Assembly: GCA_036558645.1 (NCBI GenBank)
Contig: DATBFG010000076.1
Coordinates: forward strand, 1-25,874
Length of the DNA stretch: 25,874 nucleotides
Reading direction: 5' to 3'
Origin: DATBFG01 sp036558645
Lineage (GTDB): Bacteria; Acidobacteriota; Terriglobia; Terriglobales; Acidobacteriaceae
A program made the translations under genes and the position numbers. The notes below the pieces were generated by a model. It was given only the letters and a program-made list of their open reading frames with translations. It searched no databases and was not told the DNA's origin. Shown here piece after piece: positions 14,325-22,266 of the stretch. Each line of letters begins with the position of its first letter. Position 1 is the stretch's first letter.

Positions 14325-15951
14325 CGGCGACCTCCTCTGGGGTAGGGATTTCGTCGTAGTTGTAGGCTTCCCAGGTTACAACGGGAGTTTCGTCAAAATT
14401 GAAAGTAGTCGGCGGAGAAGAGGCCTTCCATTCCAATCCCGCCGCTCCCCAAGGATTATCGCTCGCGATCTTTCCGTAGCGCATCGACCACAGGAAGTAC
14501 ACCATCGGCAATACGTAACCTACTGCCAGAATCGTCGAGCCTGCCGTCGAGAGCACATTCAACACTTGGAACTCAGGCGGATACTGCCAGTACCGCCGCG
14601 GCATCCCGAGATATCCCAGAATGAATTGCGGGAAGAACGTCAGGTTGAATCCGATGAAAACGATCAGTGCAGCCAGGCGCCCCCATCCTTCTGGATACAT
14701 GCGGCCGGAAATCTTCGGCCACCAGAAGTGCATGCCACCCAGGTATCCCATGACTGCCCCTCCCACCATGATGTAGTGGAAGTGCGCGACCACGAAGTAG
14801 GTATCGGTGACGTGGACATCGATTCCGAGCGAGGCTAGAAAGAGTCCTGTCATGCCGCCCATGGTGAAAAGGCCAATGAAGCCGAAAGCATATAGCATCG
14901 GGGTCGAATAACTGATCGATCCCTTGTACATGGTCGCGGTCCAGTTGAACACCTTGATTGCGGAGGGCACGGCGACCGAGTAACTGAGCAGGGAGAAGGC
15001 TAGCGCCGCGTAAACCGACATGCCCGCCACGAACATGTGATGAGCCCAGACGAGGAATCCGAATACCGCAATCGAGATGCTCGCAAGTGCGATGAACTTG
15101 TACCCGAAAACCCGCTTGCGGGAGAAGCAAGTGATGATCTCTGTGACCACTCCCATCGACGGCAAGATCATGATGTAGACCGCGGGATGCGAGTAGAACC
15201 AGAACAGGTGCTGGAAGAGCAGAGGATCTCCACCGCAGGTCGAGTCGAAGATGCATAGGTGGAATGCTCGCTCCAATACCACCAGTACCAGCGTGATTGC
15301 CAGAACCGGGGTGCCCAGCAATTGAATGATGCTTGTCGCATAGTGCGCCCAGATGAAAAGGGGCATTCGGGACCATGTCATGCCCGGCGCGCGCATGCGG
15401 TGGATCGTGACCACGAAATTCAGTCCGGTGAAGATGGACGAGAATCCGGCAACGAAGATCGACAGCCCGGCTTCAATCACATGCGTGTTGCTGAATGCGG
15501 TGCTCAGCGGCGTGTAGAAAGTCCAACCAGTGTCCACGCCGCCAGTGATCATGGCGTGGAGCATCATGATCCCCGCGATCACATACAGGTACCAGCTCAA
15601 CAAATTGATCTTGGGGAAGGCAAGATCCTTCGCCCCGATCATGAGCGGAACAAGGAAATTTCCCAACACAGCAGGAATTGATGGGATCAGGAAGAAGAAC
15701 ACCATCACCTGCCCATGCATGGAGAACAGCTTGTTGTAGGTGTCCGCCTGCACCAGGTCCCCTGCCGGAGTCAGGAGTTCCAGCCGAATCAGGAGCGCGA
15801 AGAATCCACCAATAAAGAAGAAGAATGTGATCGACAGCAGGTAGAGCAGCGCGATCCGCTTGTGGTCGGTCGTCAGCAACCATGAACTGATACCGTGCTC
15901 TTTGTTCAGGTAATGCTCACGTTCCGCAGGAATGGTTATGGCCGTTGCCAT
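14314..15951 (-). CDS. coxA: Cytochrome c oxidase subunit I (A2-type, YSHPAVY signature)
   Basis: A 545-residue catalytic subunit with about twelve helices. H79 and H392 are the low-spin haem ligands, H390 (VVAHFHY) the high-spin haem ligand, and H255, H304 and H305 the CuB ligands. Y259 is the tyrosine expected to crosslink to H255. The helix VI motif is YSHPAVY at 253-259. The Glu found in A1-type oxidases is replaced by Ala, with Tyr-Ser upstream, which marks the A2 subfamily. D109 (IGAKDLAFPK) keeps the D-channel entrance and K333 (PSAIKVFNW) the K-channel lysine. Oxygen is reduced to water with proton pumping. It lies two bases after coxB and overlaps coxC. Rhodothermus marinus has the same pairing of ACIII with an A2-type caa3 oxidase, as I recall. 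Confidence 0.97.
   Translation of the reverse strand: MATAITIPAEREHYLNKEHGISSWLLTTDHKRIALLYLLSITFFFFIGGFFALLIRLELLTPAGDLVQADTYNKLFSMHGQVMVFFFLIPSIPAVLGNFLVPLMIGAKDLAFPKINLLSWYLYVIAGIMMLHAMITGGVDTGWTFYTPLSTAFSNTHVIEAGLSIFVAGFSSIFTGLNFVVTIHRMRAPGMTWSRMPLFIWAHYATSIIQLLGTPVLAITLVLVVLERAFHLCIFDSTCGGDPLLFQHLFWFYSHPAVYIMILPSMGVVTEIITCFSRKRVFGYKFIALASISIAVFGFLVWAHHMFVAGMSVYAALAFSLLSYSVAVPSAIKVFNWTATMYKGSISYSTPMLYAFGFIGLFTMGGMTGLFLASLGIDVHVTDTYFVVAHFHYIMVGGAVMGYLGGMHFWWPKISGRMYPEGWGRLAALIVFIGFNLTFFPQFILGYLGMPRRYWQYPPEFQVLNVLSTAGSTILAVGYVLPMVYFLWSMRYGKIASDNPWGAAGLEWKASSPPTTFNFDETPVVTWEAYNYDEIPTPEEVAVER
14331..14337 (-). promoter_or_regulatory. Shine-Dalgarno sequence fixing the coxC TTG start
   Basis: GAGGAGG on the minus strand lies inside the last codons of coxA, six bases before TTG at 14324. 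It is the strongest ribosome binding site in the operon and decides the non-ATG start. Confidence 0.7.
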
Positions 15952-15953
15952 GG

Positions 15954-16952
15954 TTATTGCACCTTCGGGTTCTGCGGTTGCGTCTGAGGTGAACCTACGA
16001 TTGGAGTCCCAGCCACACCCGTTGCTGGTCGACCCAACGACTTTATGTACGCAACCAGTTGATTCACTTGTTCCTCACTCACGATGCTCTGGAAGGTTGG
16101 CATAATAGGCTTGAATCCACTCGCCACCTTCGCCCCAGGGTTCAATATCGACTCGCGTATGTAGTCTTCGTCAGCTGTAACTGTGCGCCCGTCTTCCAGA
16201 GCCACCGTCTTTCCGAATACTCCGACCAAATTGGGCCCCCGCCCTTGTACGTCTGACCGATGACACGTAGTACATCCCAGTTGCTGAAAAAGCGTTTCCC
16301 CGTTTTGCGCCAGCGACCCGCTGGTCGCTCCACCGCTCAGCCAGGATTCATATTGCGAAGGCTCCATCACTACAACCTGGCCAATCATCCCGGAGTGCTG
16401 TGTTCCGCAATATTCTGCGCAGAACAGGTGGTATGTACCGGGCTTGGTGGCATGGAACCACGTATAGCTGTAGCGACCGGGTAGAACGTCCTGCTTGATG
16501 CGGAATGCCGGCACGTAAAAGCTGTGAATTACGTCCTGCGATGTCATGATCATGCGGACGTCACGGCCCACCGGGATGTGCAGCTCATTGATTTCGCGTT
16601 GCCCGCCTTCGTGCTGCAGTTTCCACATCCATTGCTTGGCCACGACATAAACATCTGTCGCGCCCTTTGCGGGTGTTCGCTCATGAAAATAAATGATGGC
16701 TCCCCAAGCAAAGATCACAAGAAAAACACCCAGTGGGATAATCGACCAGGTAATTTCTAGAGGTGTAGATCCCTCGACCTGCTCGGCTTCGATGCCGGGG
16801 CGGCGACGGTATTTCGCCGCGAAAAACAGAATCAAAATAAAGATGGCAATGCTTACCAGGCCGGTGACGACCAACAAGAATATGAAGAGCGCGTCGACAT
16901 CACCTGCAATCGTCGAAGCGTTCGTTGGCCAAAGTGGAAAATTGTTAAACAT
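15954..16952 (-). CDS. coxB: Cytochrome c oxidase subunit II with fused cytochrome c domain (caa3 type)
   Basis: A 332-residue protein when started at ATG 16952, two bases after the sco stop. Two transmembrane helices lie at about 21-46 and 68-90. The cupredoxin domain follows, with the CuA ligands H143, C178, E180, C182, H186 and M189 (CAEYCGTQHSGM). VVAKQWMW at 103-110 is the aromatic electron-entry region. A cytochrome c domain is fused at the end, with CTTCH at 227-231 and the probable axial Met284. The fused haem lets the oxidase take electrons directly from ACIII without soluble cytochrome c. An in-frame GTG/ATG further upstream (to 17027) would overlap sco by about 70 bp and add a charged leader, which is less likely. 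No lipobox is visible. Confidence 0.95.
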   Translation of the reverse strand: MFNNFPLWPTNASTIAGDVDALFIFLLVVTGLVSIAIFILILFFAAKYRRRPGIEAEQVEGSTPLEITWSIIPLGVFLVIFAWGAIIYFHERTPAKGATDVYVVAKQWMWKLQHEGGQREINELHIPVGRDVRMIMTSQDVIHSFYVPAFRIKQDVLPGRYSYTWFHATKPGTYHLFCAEYCGTQHSGMIGQVVVMEPSQYESWLSGGATSGSLAQNGETLFQQLGCTTCHRSDVQGRGPNLVGVFGKTVALEDGRTVTADEDYIRESILNPGAKVASGFKPIMPTFQSIVSEEQVNQLVAYIKSLGRPATGVAGTPIVGSPQTQPQNPKVQ

Positions 16953-16954
16953 AT

Positions 16955-17827
16955 CTATGCGGTCTGGCCTGCTCCCTTGCGATTCGGACCGCGTGCAGAC
17001 ATCACCGCAATCAGAATTCCAACGCACAACATAGTCGCGATCGCTGACAAGCGCAGGACGCGCGTAATCACTGCTCCATACTTGCCGGTCTGCGGATCAT
17101 AGTGATAGCAGTACAGCAGGACCTGATCCACAACGTTGCCGATCTTATTGTTCGACGCCTGAATTAATCCAAGCCGCAAGTCCTTGGGCGCGTAATCCAT
17201 TCCGTAGTAATACTGCGAAATCCTGCCCTCGGGTGTCAGGATCATGATCGCCGTTGCATGTGCGAATTGGCCCGACTCCTTGTTGAACTGGTACTGAAAT
17301 CCCGCAGTCTTGGTAAGGGCATCGATGGATTCCTGCGATCCCGTAAGGAAGTGCCACCCCTGTTCGGCTCCGGGCCGTCCATAACGCTTGAGGAACTCAG
17401 CCTTCTTTGCCGTCGCTATTGCGGGAGTCTCGCGAGGGTCGAAGCTCACGGTCAGCACATCGAATTCTTTACCCACATCGAATTTCAGAACTCGCAACGC
17501 ACTCTCGAGTCCCGACAGAACTTCTCCACAGAGCATCGGACATTGGTAGTAAACCAGGTTCAGAATAAGCGGTTTACTTCCAAAATATTCACCCAGGCGA
17601 ATCGTCTTGCCGCTTTCATCCCGGAACGCGAGATCTGCCGGAATCTGTTCGTCAAGGTGCTGCTCAATCCCGACATTTTGTAGTCCTGGAGGGCGCATAT
17701 TCGCCGGCGGCGACATGCTGCCGTTCACCATGCCCTGACTCCAGGCTGGTCCTGACATGCCAGCGATGACCAGCCCAGCCAGCAGCACCTTTCGCGAGAT
17801 CGGACTCTTTTTGCGAAACACTTGCAT
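16955..17827 (-). CDS. SCO1/SenC family copper chaperone with C-terminal membrane helix
   Basis: A 290-residue thioredoxin-fold protein that delivers copper to the CuA site of subunit II. A signal sequence spans about 13-31 (AWSQG). The copper-binding motif CPMLC has C96 and C100, and the conserved third ligand is H190 in FAHATAIMIL. SFDPRETP at 128-135 is a family signature. A transmembrane helix lies near 255-275, followed by a basic tail, so it is anchored at the C-terminus with the copper site outside the cytoplasm. CPMLC rather than CPTxC is typical of the SCO branch found beside ACIII/caa3 operons. AGGAAGG one base before the ATG and the stop of the preceding gene nine bases away indicate coupled translation. 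Confidence 0.93.
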   Translation of the reverse strand: MQVFRKKSPISRKVLLAGLVIAGMSGPAWSQGMVNGSMSPPANMRPPGLQNVGIEQHLDEQIPADLAFRDESGKTIRLGEYFGSKPLILNLVYYQCPMLCGEVLSGLESALRVLKFDVGKEFDVLTVSFDPRETPAIATAKKAEFLKRYGRPGAEQGWHFLTGSQESIDALTKTAGFQYQFNKESGQFAHATAIMILTPEGRISQYYYGMDYAPKDLRLGLIQASNNKIGNVVDQVLLYCYHYDPQTGKYGAVITRVLRLSAIATMLCVGILIAVMSARGPNRKGAGQTA

Positions 17828-17835
17828 TCCTTCCT

Positions 17836-18360
17836 TTACTGGTTCGGCGGCTTTGCCGGCGCTTTCTGGCTGCGGTCTGCTTTCGCCGCCGCTTCTCGCG
17901 CCGTATTAACCGGCGATGGCGGCACAGTTCCAGCTTGTGGGCGCGTCGGAAGGCCGCGTTCCACGATCAGTTCCATGGCTCGGTCGATCGGAATGTGGAC
18001 GATGCCAGCCTTCTGGTCGACCCATCCGTAGCTGTTTAACGTCTGCTCTTCCCGCAGCCGGAAGCCATTCAGTTCGGTTCGCTCGTTCGATTCCAGGCGA
18101 GGCTCCGGAAACTGTTGTACGTCCCCGCTCGTGACCGTCCTCGTGTCTGCCCGTCGCGTCTTTGCTAGAGGATTCTGCTGCGGTTGATTGCGAGCCTCGT
18201 ATGCATCCAGCAACTTGTATATGCCGGTGAGCACAAAGTAGATAAGAACGCCGGCGACCGCCAATCCTACGAAAAACGAGATCACTGACCGGGGACTGAG
18301 ATCCTCCCGCTCGAATTCGACTTCCTCGTTCTCGCCGTTCCGGATCAGTTCTTCACTCAT
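17836..18360 (-). CDS. Unknown single-pass membrane protein encoded between actF and sco
   Basis: A 174-residue protein that I cannot assign to a named family. It starts at ATG 18360, overlapping the actF stop by 8 bp (ATGAGTGA). An upstream in-frame start (18477) lies inside actF and is rejected. The N-terminus (1-24) is very acidic, a transmembrane helix covers about 25-48, and a 125-residue domain follows, probably periplasmic. A well-ordered block at 107-139 (QTLNSYGWVDQKAG, then IPIDRAMELIVERGLP) is likely its functional core. The C-terminal 30 residues are Ala/Pro/Lys-rich. Gene position is where ActG sits in other ACIII operons, but its size and outer domain do not obviously match ActG. 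It could be an accessory subunit that links ACIII and caa3 or an assembly factor for the copper sites; this is inference from location only. Confidence 0.85.
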   Translation of the reverse strand: MSEELIRNGENEEVEFEREDLSPRSVISFFVGLAVAGVLIYFVLTGIYKLLDAYEARNQPQQNPLAKTRRADTRTVTSGDVQQFPEPRLESNERTELNGFRLREEQTLNSYGWVDQKAGIVHIPIDRAMELIVERGLPTRPQAGTVPPSPVNTAREAAAKADRSQKAPAKPPNQ

Positions 18361-19564
18361 GCGCAACTTCCAAGACTTCGCTGGCGTCAACGTCGTATGC
18401 CGGAACCAGCGGGAGCGACCCGAGATTCCGGAAAAACACCCCCATCCAAATTCCGGTAATCGCGACCGGAACTGCAATGTCGAGCCAGGTCACCGTAAGG
18501 GTCGTCGAAAAATTGGGTTCGATCAACCAGAGAAGATCGACAAATCTCATGATGATGACCCAGGCCGCCAGCCACACCAGACGCGTGATGTCTCGCTTAA
18601 AGGAACGCGACAGCAGGATCACGAATGGCACCACAAACTGAAAAATGGCCAGGAACAATCCCACAAATTGCCAGCCGCCGTTCAATCTGCGGATGTACCA
18701 CGTAATCTCTTCCGGAATATTGCCCGCCCAAAGGATGAGCCACTGCGAGAAAGAGAAATACGCCCACACCATGATGAACGTCAGCATCAGCTTGCCGTGG
18801 TCGTGAACATGATCCGGCTTCAGCAGCTCCGACATCGGCTTGTAGCGGTACAGAATGCGCTCCACGACGATGGCAAAAGCCAACGCTATCATCAGCTCGC
18901 CGACCAGGATCAGTAGTCCGAACATCGTCGAGCTCCACGTCGGGTCGAGCGACATGACCCAATCGATCCCCGCAAAGGAAATCGTGAAGGCGTACAGAAT
19001 GATTCCCGGTGCGCTCAAAGCCTTGAATTTTCTGGAATTGCTGGGTGAAGTCGGGCTGTCCTGCTCGCGCGACCACTTGGTTAGCAAGAACGAAATCAGG
19101 TTCCAGATCGCAAAATAGATCGCCGCCCTAAGAATGAAACCCTTTATCGTCATGTACGACGTCGCGACCAGCTCTAAGTGTTCATGCAGCTTCTTGTCGT
19201 GGATCGACTCTAGCGGCTGCGTCCATACATACAAATGCGTTACGCCAAGTGCTATGGGAACAAAGAGCAGCGTCAGGTAGGGGATCGTTCGCATGGCGGC
19301 GCCCAGTTGGCGCCGGATCACCATGCCCCATCCCCCCTTTGTCAGATGTCGCAGCATCAGCACTGCCATCGATCCCAGGCAAATACCTAAGCAGGCGAGA
19401 AAACCGATGAGGTAAGCGCGGAAGAACTGCTGCCACTCATGAAGAATCAAGGCACCAAGCACCGCAATCACCGCGGCGATCCCGCCGGCGATGAAGGAAC
19501 GCCTCTGCATCACCCTCACAATGGGAGGTGGTGTCAGATCGAGTTGCACTCGTACCGCGCTCAT
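18353..19564 (-). CDS. actF: Alternative complex III membrane subunit ActF (quinol:cytochrome c oxidoreductase)
   Basis: A 403-residue polytopic protein of the ACIII ActF/NrfD-like family with about ten membrane helices. The N-terminus LHEWQQFFRAYLIGF near residues 42-56 and LTHLYVWTQPL-like sequence near 107-117 (GVTHLYVWTQP) are typical of ActF. So are WLILWAGNIPEEITWY near 268-283 and the GGWQF segment after it. ActF pairs with ActC in the membrane and may take part in proton movement. It overlaps actE by four bases (ATGA) and the next gene by eight. No cofactor ligands are expected. The C-terminus after the last helix (PAYDVDASEVLEVAHE) is short and acidic. Confidence 0.92.
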   Translation of the reverse strand: MSAVRVQLDLTPPPIVRVMQRRSFIAGGIAAVIAVLGALILHEWQQFFRAYLIGFLACLGICLGSMAVLMLRHLTKGGWGMVIRRQLGAAMRTIPYLTLLFVPIALGVTHLYVWTQPLESIHDKKLHEHLELVATSYMTIKGFILRAAIYFAIWNLISFLLTKWSREQDSPTSPSNSRKFKALSAPGIILYAFTISFAGIDWVMSLDPTWSSTMFGLLILVGELMIALAFAIVVERILYRYKPMSELLKPDHVHDHGKLMLTFIMVWAYFSFSQWLILWAGNIPEEITWYIRRLNGGWQFVGLFLAIFQFVVPFVILLSRSFKRDITRLVWLAAWVIIMRFVDLLWLIEPNFSTTLTVTWLDIAVPVAITGIWMGVFFRNLGSLPLVPAYDVDASEVLEVAHE

Positions 19565-20214
19565 TTCGGCTGCTCTCCTTCAGCTTTGGCGCTTGGCATC
19601 TCGAACTCCGGCTTTGTAGCTCCCGACCCCGGTTCGCCCCTGAATACTGGTGCCTGCGAAGGCACTGCCTGCCCAGCTGGAATCTCTGCCGCCGTAGCAT
19701 ACTGGCTCAGTTGCAAGGCGCGAACGTACGCCACAATCTCCCAGCGATCCTTCGGCGAAATCTGCGACGAGTAGTCTGGCATCGCTCCAAATCCATTCGT
19801 AATCACGTCGAAAATGTATCCGAGTGGCGCTTTCCGCAAACGCTCAGTCATGTAGGAGGGCGGATGCCGGAATCCGCGCTGCACAATCATTCCATTGCCA
19901 TCACCCACGCGTGAATGACATGGAGCGCAATAAATGTTGAAGCGCTCCTGTCCCCGCTCGAGCGCCTCTTTCGTCACCGAAAACGGCATGTAGTCGCCTG
20001 GATTCGGCCCCACCTTTCCAGTGTAGAAATAGGTGTCCTCGCGCAGATCACCGCGTGCAACGGTACCGTCGACGGGAGCGCGAGCAGAGCGCAGATCGGG
20101 GAAAAAATCACTCTGCGCCAGCGGCTTGAAGCGCGGCTGATCGTGCATATCCTGGCGGCAGCCCGCTAATATGCCGAGCAGCAAAAGCGCTGAGATCTTC
20201 CAGAAGTTCCGCAT
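19561..20214 (-). CDS. actE: Alternative complex III monohaem cytochrome c subunit ActE
   Basis: A 217-residue exported cytochrome c. The N-terminus is a lipoprotein signal with lipobox LAGC, so Cys19 should be lipidated and the protein anchored at the outer face of the membrane. One haem site CAPCH is at 96-100, and the probable axial methionine is M145 in GAMPDYSS. The region around KPLAQSDFFPD (30-40) is typical of ActE. The C-terminal 40 residues are Pro/Glu/Lys-rich and disordered-looking. ActE receives electrons from the Fe-S/haem chain of ActA/ActB and hands them to the oxidase. It begins at the base after the actD stop (TAAATG) and overlaps actF by four bases. Confidence 0.93.
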   Translation of the reverse strand: MRNFWKISALLLLGILAGCRQDMHDQPRFKPLAQSDFFPDLRSARAPVDGTVARGDLREDTYFYTGKVGPNPGDYMPFSVTKEALERGQERFNIYCAPCHSRVGDGNGMIVQRGFRHPPSYMTERLRKAPLGYIFDVITNGFGAMPDYSSQISPKDRWEIVAYVRALQLSQYATAAEIPAGQAVPSQAPVFRGEPGSGATKPEFEMPSAKAEGEQPK

Positions 20215-20751
20215 TTAACCGGGAACCTCCGAAATCGATCTGGGCTCCAGACTCTCCAGGAACGCCCGCGTTTCTGTACTGCTGTACATCGGATCAGACG
20301 AAAAAATAATCAGGAAAAAACGATCCTTCGACGCGAAAGCGAATCGCGGAACATTGAACACCGGGTGATAAGGCATCGGCAGGCCATTCAATGCCAACAT
20401 CCCAAACACAGCGGCTATTCCGGCGAACAGGATTGTCATCTCAAAAGTGACCACGATGAATGCAGGCCAGGAATTTAGCGGCCGGCCGCCGATGTTCAAT
20501 GGATAACTCACCGTGTGGATCCACCATTGCATGGCGTAACCCGACACACAGCCGAGAATGCCGCCAACGAGGACGACCAGCGGCACGCCATTGTGATGAA
20601 ATCCGATCGCCTCTGCCAGTTCCTCTATCGGAATTGGACTATACGCGTCAATCTTTCTGTATCCCGTGGCGTGGGTCTTGTGCGCCGCGGCTACCAGCGT
20701 TGTCGGCGAATCGAATTCCGCCATCAGCCCATAAATGCGCTGTCGCTTCAT
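20215..20751 (-). CDS. actD: Alternative complex III subunit ActD (DUF3341)
   Basis: A 178-residue protein. The cytosolic N-terminal domain (1-60) contains YGLMAEFDSP and the block GYRKIDAYSPIPIEELAEAIG, which is characteristic of DUF3341/ActD. Two transmembrane helices follow (about 58-80 and 96-120), and a C-terminal domain contains DRFFLIIFSSDP. ActD is a peripheral/membrane structural subunit without known cofactor. The start overlaps the actC stop by four bases (ATGA). Confidence 0.93.
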   Translation of the reverse strand: MKRQRIYGLMAEFDSPTTLVAAAHKTHATGYRKIDAYSPIPIEELAEAIGFHHNGVPLVVLVGGILGCVSGYAMQWWIHTVSYPLNIGGRPLNSWPAFIVVTFEMTILFAGIAAVFGMLALNGLPMPYHPVFNVPRFAFASKDRFFLIIFSSDPMYSSTETRAFLESLEPRSISEVPG

Positions 20752-22124
20752 TCCGCTTCCACCTCTGCCTCAGGTAGCAATATGCGCATCTCGTAAATCG
20801 AAATCATGGGCAGAATTCGCAGGAACAAGAACATCGCTGCCAGGAACATTCCAATCGTGCCGACATAGGTCATCCAGTCCCACCGCGTGGGGTAGTACAT
20901 TCCCCAGGAGGAGTTCAGGAAGTCGCGATGCAGACTGACAACGACGATGATGAAACGTTCCAGCCACATGCCGACGAGAATGTCGAATGACACAAAGAAC
21001 AGCCAGACGGGATTCGTCCTTAGGCGCTTGATCCACAACAGTTGCGGAAGGCCGATATTGCAGAACAACAACATGTAGTAGAAGAACGAATACGGCCCGT
21101 GTAGACGATTCCACAGAAGGAAGGCGTCGTACCGGTTGCCGCTGTACCAGTTCATGAAGGCTTCTATGCCGTATCCGTAGGCGACGATCAGCCCGGTAGC
21201 AAGCATCACCATCGCCGAATTGTTCAGGTGGCGCTCGGTGATGAAGTCCTCTAGGCCGTAGATCTTGCGGATGGGGATCGCAAGCATGAGCACCATTGCG
21301 AATCCCGAATAAATGGCGCCGGCGACGAAATACGGTGGAAAGATGGCGGTATGCCATCCTGGCACAACGCCAATTGCAAAGTCGAAGCTGACGACGGTGT
21401 GTACTGAAAGCACCAATGGTGTCGCCAGGCCCGCGAGCAGCAGATAAGCAGTTTCGTAGCGCGCCCAGTGCCGCGCAGAACCACGCCATCCCATGGCCAA
21501 CATGCCATAGATGATTTTTGCAATGCGATTCTCAGACCGGTCGCGCAAGGTGGCGAGGTCAGGCAGCAATCCAATGAACCAGAACAGCAGCGAGATTGTG
21601 AAGTAGGTCGACACTGCGAAAACGTCCCACACCAGCGGGCTGCGGAACTGCGGCCAATACGTCATGGTGTTCGAGTACGGGAAGAGCCAATAGAACAGCC
21701 ATGGACGGCCAAGGTGCAGCAGCGGGAACATGCCGGCACAAGCAACGGCGAACAGCGTCATTGCTTCGGCGAAGCGGTTGATCGAGTTACGCCACGACTG
21801 CCGCAGCAGAAGCAGAATTGCCGAAATCAGCGTTCCCGCATGGCCGATTCCGATCCACCAGACAAAGTTGACAATGGCGAATCCCCAGCCGATTGGGATG
21901 TTGACGCCCCAAACGCCGACGCCCTTGTAGAAAAGCCAGCAGACTGCCAACAAGAACCACTGCAGAATCAGGAAACAGATCGCAAAGCCGAATAGCCAGC
22001 CATTCGTAATGGGCCGGCGCAGCACAATCGAGGCGATCTTGTCCGTAATGCTGGCAAAAGTTTGCCCCGGCAGTATGACCGGTGCTTTCTGCTCGCCAAT
22101 TTCGACTTCAGTAGGTCTCGCCAT
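20748..22124 (-). CDS. actC: Alternative complex III quinol-binding membrane subunit ActC (NrfD/PsrC family)
   Basis: A 458-residue protein with about ten helices of the NrfD/PsrC family. PITNGWLFGFAICF near 39-52, then GVNIPIGWGFAIVNFVWWIGIGHAG near 73-97 and HTVVSFDFAIGVVPGWHTAIFPPYF near 241-265, are typical of ActC. In solved ACIII structures this subunit houses the quinol site near its outer face and abuts the [3Fe-4S] cluster of ActB. The ATG at 22124 is the only sensible start, but no Shine-Dalgarno sequence precedes it; the leader is filled by heptamer repeats and a large hairpin. It overlaps actD by four bases. Confidence 0.95.
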   Translation of the reverse strand: MARPTEVEIGEQKAPVILPGQTFASITDKIASIVLRRPITNGWLFGFAICFLILQWFLLAVCWLFYKGVGVWGVNIPIGWGFAIVNFVWWIGIGHAGTLISAILLLLRQSWRNSINRFAEAMTLFAVACAGMFPLLHLGRPWLFYWLFPYSNTMTYWPQFRSPLVWDVFAVSTYFTISLLFWFIGLLPDLATLRDRSENRIAKIIYGMLAMGWRGSARHWARYETAYLLLAGLATPLVLSVHTVVSFDFAIGVVPGWHTAIFPPYFVAGAIYSGFAMVLMLAIPIRKIYGLEDFITERHLNNSAMVMLATGLIVAYGYGIEAFMNWYSGNRYDAFLLWNRLHGPYSFFYYMLLFCNIGLPQLLWIKRLRTNPVWLFFVSFDILVGMWLERFIIVVVSLHRDFLNSSWGMYYPTRWDWMTYVGTIGMFLAAMFLFLRILPMISIYEMRILLPEAEVEAE

Positions 22125-22130
22125 AAAAAT

Positions 22131-22165
22131 TCAGCTGTCAGCCTTCAGCCCAGCTCTTAAGCTCT
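22131..22165. repeat. Tandem heptamer array in the actC leader
   Basis: Units on the plus strand are TCAGCTG, TCAGCCT, TCAGCCC, AGCTCTT and AAGCTCT. In the sense of transcription they give the series GGGCTGA, AGGCTGA, CAGCTGA, which ends only six bases before the actC ATG. This is the same family as the arrays at 4352-4386 and 6136-6170. Confidence 0.7.
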
Positions 22166-22260
22166 GTGGTTCTGCTCTGTGGCACTCTGTGCTCTCTGTG
22201 GTAAAGGTTTTGGAAGCCCACCACAGAGGACACAGAGTCTCACAGAGCAAAGCCACAGAG
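22162..22260. repeat. Large imperfect inverted repeat (41-bp arms, CTCTGTG units) between actB and actC
   Basis: Arm 22162-22202 and arm 22220-22260 are reverse complements at 35 of 41 positions, around a 17-base loop (22203-22219). Each arm holds four CTCTGTG/CACAGAG units spaced about 10 to 13 bp apart. Mismatches fall between the units, which are conserved. In the act transcript this would form a very stable stem-loop directly before actC. I recall similar 'CCACAGAGGACACAGAG' sequences as dispersed repeats in several bacterial phyla. No transposase or terminal duplication was identified. Confidence 0.9.
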
Positions 22261-22266
22261 TAATCC

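Noticed and set aside
14573..15376. 267-codon open frame within coxA on the same strand in another frame
   Set aside because: Shadow of the coxA gene, whose haem and copper ligands are all in the chosen frame; the alternative frame has no domain resemblance.
16953..17027. Upstream start extending coxB into sco
   Set aside because: Adds 25 polar residues before the first helix and overlaps sco by about 70 bp; ATG 16952 two bases after the sco stop fits the tight operon spacing.
18361..18477. Upstream start for the unknown membrane protein
   Set aside because: Would lie inside the actF coding sequence for over 100 bp; the ATGAGTGA overlap at 18360 is the usual coupling pattern here.
22162..22260. 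CRISPR array (regularly recurring CTCTGTG units)
   Set aside because: Units are 7 bp with 2-5 bp spacers and are arranged as two inverted arms; there are no long direct repeats, spacers or cas genes.
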